A stretch of DNA of 64,000 nucleotides. Origin: Streptomyces atratus. GTDB taxonomy: Bacteria; Actinomycetota; Actinomycetes; Streptomycetales; Streptomycetaceae. The translations under genes were made by a program, and so were the position numbers. The stretch spans positions 108,719 through 172,718 of the forward strand of contig NZ_FPJO01000015.1 in assembly GCF_900119365.1 (NCBI RefSeq), read 5' to 3'. The notes beneath the pieces are model-generated. The model was not told the origin of the DNA, made no database searches, and saw only the letters and a program-made list of their open reading frames with translations. Shown in pieces: positions 15,428 through 22,443 of the stretch (position 1 is the stretch's first letter; the number at the start of each line of letters is the position of its first letter).

Positions 15428-16027
15428 GTGGACACACCCCAGGGCGGACACCCGTACAACGGTGGCCGGCAGGTACCGGGTGAGCACGGGGACAACCCGT
15501 TCAACTTCCCCTCCACACCCAGCAGGCAGGGCGCCCAGCAGCCGTACCGGCCCTACCAGCAGCCGCAGCAGCAGGACACCCCGCAGGGGGCCGGGTGGCC
15601 CACGCAGCGTCCGCACCGCTACGACTCGCCCCGTATTCAGCCGGTACAGCCGCGGCAGACCCCCGAGCCTGCCGCGCCCTCCGCGCACAATCCGCTGGTT
15701 CGTCCGTACGCCATGACCGGCGGCCGGACCCGACCGCGCTACCAACTCGCCATTGAGGCGTTGGTCAGTACCACGGCCGATCCGTCCCGGCTGCAAGGGC
15801 AGTTGCCCGAGCACCAGCGGATCTGCCGGCTGTGCTTCGAGATCAAGTCGGTCGCCGAGATTTCGGCACTGCTCTCGATCCCGCTCGGCGTTGCCCGGAT
15901 CCTCGTAGCCGACCTGGCAGAGGCCGGACTCGTCGCTATTCATCAGCCCGGCGGCGACGAGTCCGCCGGCGGCCAGCCAGATGTGACACTGCTCGAAAGG
16001 GTGCTCAGTGGACTTCGCAAGCTCTAG
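15428..16027 (+). CDS. cvnC2: Conservon DUF742 protein CvnC (second copy)
   Basis: This 199-aa DUF742 protein has a Pro/Gln-rich N-terminal extension of about 85 residues that CvnC1 lacks, followed by the same core (LVRPYAMTGGRTRP, ICRLC, LLSIPLGVARILVADLAEAG, LLERVLSGLRKL). It starts at GTG 15428 with GGAGGAGG just upstream. It overlaps cvnD2 by 20 nt, in the same way as the first conservon. The extension may tune partner choice where the B and D proteins are nearly interchangeable (inference). Confidence 0.92.
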   Translation: MDTPQGGHPYNGGRQVPGEHGDNPFNFPSTPSRQGAQQPYRPYQQPQQQDTPQGAGWPTQRPHRYDSPRIQPVQPRQTPEPAAPSAHNPLVRPYAMTGGRTRPRYQLAIEALVSTTADPSRLQGQLPEHQRICRLCFEIKSVAEISALLSIPLGVARILVADLAEAGLVAIHQPGGDESAGGQPDVTLLERVLSGLRKL

Positions 16028-16589
16028 CGGCGGAGCAGCCCGCTCCACTACCTCGGCGAAGATCGTGGTGGCAGGGGGCTTCGGCGTGGGTAAGACCACG
16101 TTCGTCGGTGCCGTCTCGGAGATCAATCCGCTGCGCACCGAAGCCGTGATGACGTCCGCCTCCGCGGGCATCGACGACTTGACGCACACCGGGGACAAGA
16201 CCACCACGACGGTGGCGATGGACTTCGGTCGCATCACCCTGGACCAGGACCTGATCCTGTACCTCTTCGGTACGCCCGGACAGGACCGCTTCTGGTTCAT
16301 GTGGGACGACCTGGTCCGCGGCGCCATCGGCGCCGTCGTCCTCGTCGACACCCGCCGCCTCGCCGACTGCTTCCCCGCCGTCGACTACTTCGAGAACAGC
16401 GGGCTCCCCTTCGTCATCGCCCTCAACGGCTTCGACGGACACCAGCCCTACACCCCCGACGAGGTCCGCGAGGCCCTCCAGATCGGACCCGACACCCCGA
16501 TCCTGACCACGGACGCGCGCCACCGCGCCGATGCGAAGAGCGCGCTGATCACGCTCGTCGAGCACGCGCTCATGGCGCGGCTCCGCTAG
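16008..16589 (+). CDS. cvnD2: Conservon small GTPase CvnD (second copy)
   Basis: This 193-aa Ras/MglA-like GTPase keeps GGFGVGKTT, FGTPGQDRF and NGFD. It starts at GTG 16008 inside cvnC2. It differs from CvnD1 at five residues (positions in the N-terminus, before the KTTTT segment, and near the C-terminus). Its central 264 bp are identical to cvnD1. A long-stem terminator follows. Confidence 0.93.
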   Translation: MDFASSSGGAARSTTSAKIVVAGGFGVGKTTFVGAVSEINPLRTEAVMTSASAGIDDLTHTGDKTTTTVAMDFGRITLDQDLILYLFGTPGQDRFWFMWDDLVRGAIGAVVLVDTRRLADCFPAVDYFENSGLPFVIALNGFDGHQPYTPDEVREALQIGPDTPILTTDARHRADAKSALITLVEHALMARLR

Positions 16590-16643
16590 GGCCTGCCCTG
16601 CGGATCAGGGGCGGACAGGCCCTGGGGCCGGTCCGGACGTACG

Positions 16644-16681
16644 AAAGGGCCCCGCACTCCGGAAGGAGTGCGGGGCCCTTT
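16644..16681. terminator. Strong bidirectional terminator
   Basis: A perfect 17-bp stem (AAAGGGCCCCGCACTCC and its complement) with a GGAA loop, flanked by A and T runs. It lies between convergent cvnD2 and accE. Confidence 0.9.
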
Positions 16682-16702
16682 CACGCTTTCACGCCTTGCG
16701 TA

Positions 16703-16906
16703 TCAGCCCTGCCAGGAGTGCGGGGCGCGGAAGCCCGGGGTGCGCTCCAGGCGGCGCCATCCGGCGGTGTCGCGGCCGCGGCGGGCTGGGGGCGCGGCGG
16801 GCTGGGCGGCGGCGCGGGCGAGCAGGACCGCGGTTATCGCGGCCAGTTCCTCGGGGTCGGCGAGGCCCTTCTCGACGCGCAGCACGGACTCGGCGGCAGT
16901 GGTCAT
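16703..16906 (-). CDS. accE: Acetyl-CoA carboxylase epsilon subunit
   Basis: This 67-aa protein is the small epsilon subunit found only in actinomycete acyl-CoA carboxylases, where it links the biotinylated alpha chain to the carboxyltransferase beta hexamer and raises activity. Typical features are an N-terminal helix (VLRVEKGLADPEELAAITAVLLAR), an Ala/Pro/Arg linker and the C-terminal WRRLERTPGFRAPHSW. It lies 70 bp after accB on the same strand, presumably one transcript. Confidence 0.85.
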   Translation of the reverse strand: MTTAAESVLRVEKGLADPEELAAITAVLLARAAAQPAAPPARRGRDTAGWRRLERTPGFRAPHSWQG

Positions 16907-16976
16907 GGGTGGTTTCTCCGTCTTCTCGGCAGGCAGGTCTTCGCGGGCCCGGCAGGGGTGCTGCGCGGCGTGCGGA

Positions 16977-18560
16977 CTACTGCGGGGGGTTGCCGTGCTT
17001 GCGGGACGGCAGGTCGGCGTGCTTGGAGCGGAGCATGGCGAGCGAGGCGATCAGCACCTCGCGGGTCTCGGCGGGGTCGATGACGTCGTCGACCAGGCCG
17101 CGCTCGGCCGCGTAGTACGGATGCATCAGTTCCGCCTTGTACTCCTTGACCATGCGCTTCCGCATGGCTTCCGGGTCCTCGGCGTCGGCGATCTGCCGAC
17201 GGAAGATGACGTTGGCGGCGCCCTCGGCGCCCATCACCGCGATCTCGTTGGTCGGCCAGGCGTAGGTCAGATCCGCTCCGATGGACTGGCTGTCCATCAC
17301 GATGTACGCACCGCCGTACGCCTTGCGCAGGATCAGCGAGATCCTCGGCACGGTGGCGTTGCAGTACGCGTAGAGCAGCTTCGCACCGTGCCGAATGATT
17401 CCACCGTGCTCCTGATCGACCCCGGGCAGAAAGCCGGGTACGTCCAAAAGAGTGATGATGGGGATGTTGAATGCATCACACATCTGGACGAATCGAGCGG
17501 CCTTCTCGGAGGCCTCGATGTCCAGGACGCCGGCCAGGGACTGCGGCTGGTTGGCGACGATGCCGACGACCTGGCCGTCCATGCGGGCCAGGGCGCAGAC
17601 GATGTTGCGGGCCCAGCGCTCGTGGATCTCCAGGTAGTCGCCGTCGTCGACGAGCTCCTCGATGACCTTGTGCATGTCGTACGGGCGGTTGCCGTCGGCC
17701 GGGACCAGGTCGAGCAGGACGTCGCCGCGCCGGTCGGCGGGGTCGTCGCTCGCCGCGGTGGGCGGGTTCTCGCGGTTGTTCGAGGGCAGCATCCCGATCA
17801 GGTACCGGACCTCGGCGATGCAGGTCTCCTCGTCGTCGTACGCGAAGTGCGCGACGCCCGAGGTCTCCGCGTGCACATCGGCGCCGCCGAGCCCGTTCTG
17901 GGTGATCTCCTCGCCCGTCACCGCCTTGACCACGTCCGGGCCGGTGATGAACATCTGCGAGGTCTCACGGACCATGAACACGAAGTCGGTCAGCGCCGGG
18001 CTGTAGGCCGCGCCGCCCGCGCACGGGCCGAGCATCACGCTGATCTGCGGGATCACGCCCGAGGCCCGGGTGTTGCGCTGGAAGATGCCGCCGTACCCGG
18101 CGAGCGCGGAGACGCCCTCCTGGATACGGGCGCCCGCGCCGTCGTTCAGCGACACCAGCGGGGCACCGGCCGAGATGGCCATGTCCATGATCTTGTGGAT
18201 CTTCGTGGCGTGGGCCTCGCCAAGCGCACCGCCGAAGATCCGGAAGTCGTGCGCGTACACGAAGACCGTACGGCCGTCGACCGTGCCCCAGCCGGTGATG
18301 ACACCGTCGGTGTACGGCTTCTTCTCCTCCAGGCCGAAGCCGGTCGCCCGGTGCCGGCGCAGCTGCTCGACCTCCTTGAACGAACCCTCGTCCAGGAGCA
18401 GCGCGATGCGCTCACGCGCGGTCAGCTTGCCCTTGGCGTGCTGCGCCTCGGTCGCCCGGTCACTCGGTCCGCGACGGGCCTGCTCACGCAGTGCCAGCAG
18501 TTCGGCCACACGGCCACGGGTGTCGCTCGGCTCGCCCGGGGTTTCGTCCACAACGGTCAT
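16977..18560 (-). CDS. accB: Acetyl-CoA carboxylase carboxyltransferase beta subunit
   Basis: This 527-aa biotin-dependent carboxyltransferase (crotonase-fold, two similar halves) makes malonyl-CoA for fatty acid and polyketide synthesis. The first oxyanion hole lies around GPCAGGAAYSPA and the second around LRKAYGGAYIVM. The specificity residue is Ile420, in GGAYIVM. In S. coelicolor, Ile at this position belongs to AccB (accepts acetyl-CoA) and Asp to PccB (propionyl-CoA); position and residue here fit AccB. Length matches. The partner AccE is next. The biotinylated AccA is not in the window. Confidence 0.93.
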   Translation of the reverse strand: MTVVDETPGEPSDTRGRVAELLALREQARRGPSDRATEAQHAKGKLTARERIALLLDEGSFKEVEQLRRHRATGFGLEEKKPYTDGVITGWGTVDGRTVFVYAHDFRIFGGALGEAHATKIHKIMDMAISAGAPLVSLNDGAGARIQEGVSALAGYGGIFQRNTRASGVIPQISVMLGPCAGGAAYSPALTDFVFMVRETSQMFITGPDVVKAVTGEEITQNGLGGADVHAETSGVAHFAYDDEETCIAEVRYLIGMLPSNNRENPPTAASDDPADRRGDVLLDLVPADGNRPYDMHKVIEELVDDGDYLEIHERWARNIVCALARMDGQVVGIVANQPQSLAGVLDIEASEKAARFVQMCDAFNIPIITLLDVPGFLPGVDQEHGGIIRHGAKLLYAYCNATVPRISLILRKAYGGAYIVMDSQSIGADLTYAWPTNEIAVMGAEGAANVIFRRQIADAEDPEAMRKRMVKEYKAELMHPYYAAERGLVDDVIDPAETREVLIASLAMLRSKHADLPSRKHGNPPQ

Positions 18561-18713
18561 GTACTGACCCTACGAAGCCGGGCAAGTAAATCCTGCCGTT
18601 GACTCCGTACAGTCTCCTGACCCGTTTCCTGGTGGAGCCCCACAGAATCCGAGCGGCATGCAGGCGAAGTACCAGCCGGTACGGGGCAGTCTTTGTGTGA
18701 GTCCGACAAAGGC

Positions 18714-19946
18714 TCACTGTGGTCTGCTGCACACCCCGGTCAGCCTCCGGGTGTGGTCCGGTTGGGCGTTCTGCACTCGTTGGACATCGTTGAGCCGTTT
18801 CTTCACCGGGGCTCCGGGGTCGGCGATGGTCAGCAGCACCGCCTCGTAGAAGGCGTCCCGCACGTCGGCGGGCATCACGTCCGACGCGTCCAGACAGAGC
18901 GGCACCCGCTGGTCGGTGAGGCGGCTGCTGATCTGTTTCTCGACCGTACCCTTCCTGGCGGGCACGTCGGGGTCCGGCGAGAATACCCCGGCCCTGCGGC
19001 CCCACTCCTCCTGCGCCGGGCGCGAGGTGAGCCGGGTGAGCAGATCGCGGGCCTGTGCGGAGTCGCCGAAGAGCGCGGCGAAGTCGGCGGACACCTCGCG
19101 GCCCTTGAGCGTCGGGCCCGAGGGCAACAGCGACGCGGAGTCCGTGAAGGCGGCCCGCCCGCTGTGGTCCCTGTAGAAGGACCGGGCGAAGGAGCCCTGG
19201 TGCTCCAGGACGCAGCCTTTGTCGTCGAAGAGCAGTCCGTGCTTGCCGGGCTCGCCCCGGTGGTCGTCGAGCAGGGCCCGGCGGGCGGTGTCCGGAGCCT
19301 GGGCCAGCAGGCCGGCCCACAGGCTCCAGGCATGGACCACCCGGGCGTTAGTCCAGCTCAGGTCCCCGGTCGCCCAACGCTCGTACAGCACCGGGCCCGC
19401 CGTCTGCAGGATCAGGTCCTCGATCCAGTCGCTGCCCGGCCAGCCCGTGGCCCCGTCGTCGCCCATGCCGATGCACCAGGAGGTCAGCGGCGCGGGGTAG
19501 GAGGGCGGCGGCCGGTCCTTGCGGTACCAGACGATGCTCTTGAGGTCCGCCTTGAGCGGCACCCAGAGATCGGCCTTTATACCCTTCGCCTCCGGCTGCC
19601 AGGGCCTGCCGTACTTCGCGCCCGCGCCCTTGCCCAGCGGACGCAGCCGCTTCTCCGCGGCGTACTCGACGAGATCCCCGACGCCGGGCAGGATCGCGAT
19701 GTCGGGCGGATTGCCGGCCTGCACCGCAGCGAGCAGGACCTCCCGGGTGGCGGCGGTGCCCTGGTAGGTGTACGGGGTTCCCAGGGTGTCCAGGACGGCC
19801 TGGAACTGGGCCTGCTGGTCGTCGGTCCACGGCCCGAGGATCGTCACCTTCGGCTGTTCGCCGCCGCCGGGCGCGGCGAGTCCGCAGCCCGCCGCGGCCA
19901 GCGCCAGACACAGGACGAGCAGGACGGCGCGGGCGCGCGGCATCAT
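18714..19946 (-). CDS. Solute-binding lipoprotein of the kinase/protease operon
   Basis: This 410-aa exported lipoprotein has signal peptide MMPRARAVLLVLCLALAAAG with a lipobox ending AAAGC (Cys21). The mature part looks like a family-1 extracellular solute-binding protein: VTILGPWTDDQQAQFQAVLD, then PDIAILPG, WYRKDRP, and a late AFYEAVLLTIADP helix. No ABC permease is encoded nearby, so it may sense rather than transport, as GlnH does beside PknG in mycobacteria (analogy; GlnH belongs to another binding-protein family). Its ATG overlaps the previous stop as ATGA. It is the last gene of the five-gene operon. Confidence 0.8.
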   Translation of the reverse strand: MMPRARAVLLVLCLALAAAGCGLAAPGGGEQPKVTILGPWTDDQQAQFQAVLDTLGTPYTYQGTAATREVLLAAVQAGNPPDIAILPGVGDLVEYAAEKRLRPLGKGAGAKYGRPWQPEAKGIKADLWVPLKADLKSIVWYRKDRPPPSYPAPLTSWCIGMGDDGATGWPGSDWIEDLILQTAGPVLYERWATGDLSWTNARVVHAWSLWAGLLAQAPDTARRALLDDHRGEPGKHGLLFDDKGCVLEHQGSFARSFYRDHSGRAAFTDSASLLPSGPTLKGREVSADFAALFGDSAQARDLLTRLTSRPAQEEWGRRAGVFSPDPDVPARKGTVEKQISSRLTDQRVPLCLDASDVMPADVRDAFYEAVLLTIADPGAPVKKRLNDVQRVQNAQPDHTRRLTGVCSRPQ

Positions 19947-21037
19947 CCGGTCCTCCAGTAGTCGGCGTTCAGATGCCGGCCGATGCCGACGGCGGGCAGC
20001 AGCACGAGCAGGGCACCGACCGCCAGCGCCCCGTAGTAGGTGCCGCTCTGCCAGCCCTCGGCAGCCAGTCCGGCACGCGCCTTGGTCGACTCATCGGTGA
20101 CGGCCTGCTGGGCTCCGGCCAGAACGCGAAGTTCGCGGGCCTGTTGGTCGCGGTCCTGTTGGTCATGGGCCTGTTGGTCACGGGCCTGTTGGTCATGGGC
20201 CTGTTGGTCACGGGCCTGTTGGTCATGGGCCTGTTGTTCGATCCGGAACAGCCGGTCACGAGCGGTGGCCAGCTGGTCCTGGGTCTTGTTCGTCGCGATC
20301 AGCGGGCCCGTCGCCAGGAGGACGACGGCCAGCAGCGAGACCAGCAGGCAGAGGTCGAGGCTGTGGCCGCAGCGGGTGCGCAGCACCCACAGCGCGGAGA
20401 GGGTGATCAGGGCCATGGCCAGCAGGCCGAGCTCGGCGACCGCCCAGCCGGACCACCGCAGGGGACTCATCGAGGTGAGCGTGTCGATCCGGTCCATCTG
20501 GTGTCCCTGGAGGACGTCCAGACGCGGCACCACACCGGTGCCCCTGCGGGTGAGGAGGGTCTCGGCCTCGGCGAACTTCTCCCTCTGCATCAGCTCGTCC
20601 GACACGTACTTCACCGCGCCGGGGGTGATGGAGCTGCTGTACGAGGTGAGCAACCCGTTCACGGTTTCGAGCACCCCACGGCCGCGGTCCCCGTCGATCT
20701 GCACGTCGGAGAGCCGGGACAGGCCCTGGTCGGCGGCGGCCAGTTGGTTCTCGTAGCGGGCACCGGCGCCGACCACATCGGCGATGCCGCTGTCCACGGA
20801 TGCCTGGGCCTCCTTGTGGGCGCGCAGCAGGGCGAGCTGGGTGGCGGCCACGCCCTGCACGGCCGGGGCGCCCCGGTCGCGCATCTCGCCCGCCGAGATC
20901 TGGACCTCGCGGTACGAGACGAGCAGGGCGCTCATCGAGACCAGGGTGGTCACCAGCATCGCGGCCAGATGCCGCTCCAGCAGCCGCCGGGTCCTGGACC
21001 GGTAGGCGCGCCGGCCCGATCGCCGTCCGAACCTCAC
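19943..21037 (-). CDS. Four-pass membrane protein with Gln/Asp-rich repeat
   Basis: This 364-aa protein has a basic N-terminus and TM1 near residues 24-41, then about 150 residues predicted outside, mostly helical. TM2 (GWAVAELGLLAMALITLSAL) and TM3 (LLVSLLAVVLLATGPLI) follow. A long hydrophilic helix carries seven pentapeptides of the type QQAHD/QQARD. TM4 lies near the C-terminus (YYGALAVGALLVLLPAVGIG). The topology resembles GlnX, the membrane partner of mycobacterial GlnH and PknG; sequence homology cannot be judged here. The start is GTG 21037, overlapping the vWA gene stop by 4 nt. The repeat length is likely to vary between strains. Confidence 0.75.
   Translation of the reverse strand: MRFGRRSGRRAYRSRTRRLLERHLAAMLVTTLVSMSALLVSYREVQISAGEMRDRGAPAVQGVAATQLALLRAHKEAQASVDSGIADVVGAGARYENQLAAADQGLSRLSDVQIDGDRGRGVLETVNGLLTSYSSSITPGAVKYVSDELMQREKFAEAETLLTRRGTGVVPRLDVLQGHQMDRIDTLTSMSPLRWSGWAVAELGLLAMALITLSALWVLRTRCGHSLDLCLLVSLLAVVLLATGPLIATNKTQDQLATARDRLFRIEQQAHDQQARDQQAHDQQARDQQAHDQQDRDQQARELRVLAGAQQAVTDESTKARAGLAAEGWQSGTYYGALAVGALLVLLPAVGIGRHLNADYWRTG
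20137..20240. repeat. 15-bp tandem repeat inside the membrane-protein gene
   Basis: Nearly seven units of the form GGGCCTGTTGGTCAC or GGGCCTGTTGGTCAT, alternating so that the longer period is 30 bp. Each unit encodes five residues, keeping the frame. It encodes a likely coiled-coil segment. Confidence 0.9.
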
Positions 21038-22443
21038 AGCTGCCTCCCGCAGTGGATGCAGAACACGGCCGCGGGTCCGGCCGGACGGTCGCAGTACGGG
21101 CAGTGGAGCGCCGGCCCGTCCGGGGGTGCCGGGGGCAGCTCCATGGGGTGTCCGGAGGTGATGCTCAGCATCCCCTGGCGGACGGCGCCCGGGTCGACGG
21201 CCGGCCCGATCCGGACGACCCCCCGCGGGCCGTCCACGATGCGGGCGACCTTGCGGACCTCGTCCAGGACCCAGTCGGCGGCGATCTCGGTGGCGAGCCG
21301 GACGGCGAGTCCGAGCTGCGCCTCGGCCCGCTCGCGGCTCCCCAGGTCGAGGGCGGCGTACCCGTCGTTGAGGGCGGTCCGCATCCGTGTGGAGACGTTC
21401 ATGGTGTGGATGTCACGGCCCGCGGCGCCGGAGATGCGGGCGGTGGCCGCGGCGGTGCCCGACGGCAGCCAGCGGACCACGACCGCTTCGGTGGCGCCGC
21501 CGACGGTGACGGCGGCGAGCTGGAGGGGGACACCCAGCGGGTCGTTGCCCGCGTCGGCCCGGAGGGTGAGGAGGTAGTCGCGGGATTCCGGCTTCCACTG
21601 GTGGGTGCGGAACTCCAGCCGTCGCGGGTCGTCCCGGACCGGTTCCGGCTCCAGCCGTTGCTGGTGCGGTGCGGTCTCGATCAGCGTCGCTTCCCGCACG
21701 TTCGGACGCACGGTCACCTCGATGGGCAGCTCGGGGCTGCGGACCTTGCGCAGCCTGCCCAGGGCGGTGGCGACGGCGGGGGCGAAGGCGTCGGGCGAGG
21801 AGCCGGCGGCGCCGTGCAGCCGTTCCGCGACGGCGATCAGCGGAGCCGGGTCCCAGCCCGCTCCCGGGGCGACGACATCGGCGGTGAACTCCCCTTCGCA
21901 ACGGGCCAGTTCGCGACTCAGAGCGCTGTCCGGGCGGGAGGCGTCGTCCTCGTCGGCCCGGCCGGCGCCGTCGGTGACGAGCACGAGATGCCGTACGGGG
22001 AGGGCGCGTTCGGCGAAGAGTTCGCGGGCCCTGGCCAGCCAGGTGGTGTACCCGGCCGGCGGCTGCCTCTCGTCGGCCGCGGCGATCCGTCCGACGCTGA
22101 AGGCGGCGTCCCGACGGTCGGCGGGATCGGCGAGCGCCCACCGGCCGCGCAGCGGGTAGCACTGCGAGGCCCCACCGCCCAGCACCGTGTAGGAGATCCC
22201 GTCGGGCAGGGCGCCCACGGCTTCGGTGAGCGCCGCGACGGCCGCGTCACGCCGCCCGGCGGCCACGTCCACCGCGACGACCAGGGCGATGTCGACGGCG
22301 GGAATCCGGTCGCGCGGCCCGACCGCGACGGCGCGGACCCGCACATGGGCGTCGATCCGGGCGTCCGGGTCCGGCCGCTGCTTCTTCGCGGCCTGGACGG
22401 ACAGGCTGATCCCGAGACCGGCCAACGCGGCGGTGCGGCCCAT
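21034..22443 (-). CDS. vWA-domain protein with C-terminal zinc ribbon
   Basis: This 469-aa protein has a von Willebrand A-like first half: strand PAVDIALVVAVDVAAGRRDA, then LPVRHLVLVTDGAG. The usual MIDAS DxSxS is degenerate here (DVAAG), so metal-dependent binding may be lost. The middle is beta-rich (EVTVRPNVREATLIETAP, ESRDYLLTLRAD). The last 25 residues are a zinc ribbon: CPYC, then CIHC. No signal peptide or membrane span is convincing apart from a short N-terminal hydrophobic stretch. It directly abuts the kinase stop and overlaps the membrane-protein start, so it is probably part of the kinase's complex, perhaps as a scaffold or phosphorylation target (inference). Confidence 0.75.
   Translation of the reverse strand: MGRTAALAGLGISLSVQAAKKQRPDPDARIDAHVRVRAVAVGPRDRIPAVDIALVVAVDVAAGRRDAAVAALTEAVGALPDGISYTVLGGGASQCYPLRGRWALADPADRRDAAFSVGRIAAADERQPPAGYTTWLARARELFAERALPVRHLVLVTDGAGRADEDDASRPDSALSRELARCEGEFTADVVAPGAGWDPAPLIAVAERLHGAAGSSPDAFAPAVATALGRLRKVRSPELPIEVTVRPNVREATLIETAPHQQRLEPEPVRDDPRRLEFRTHQWKPESRDYLLTLRADAGNDPLGVPLQLAAVTVGGATEAVVVRWLPSGTAAATARISGAAGRDIHTMNVSTRMRTALNDGYAALDLGSRERAEAQLGLAVRLATEIAADWVLDEVRKVARIVDGPRGVVRIGPAVDPGAVRQGMLSITSGHPMELPPAPPDGPALHCPYCDRPAGPAAVFCIHCGRQL

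Noticed and set aside
16665..16720. GGAGTGCGGGG repeated in the terminator and the accE 3' end
   Set aside because: The accE copy encodes the conserved residues before its stop (RAPHSW), so it is coincidental.
20137..20240. Possible CRISPR array
   Set aside because: Units are 15 bp without spacers, in frame within a gene; a coding tandem repeat explains them.
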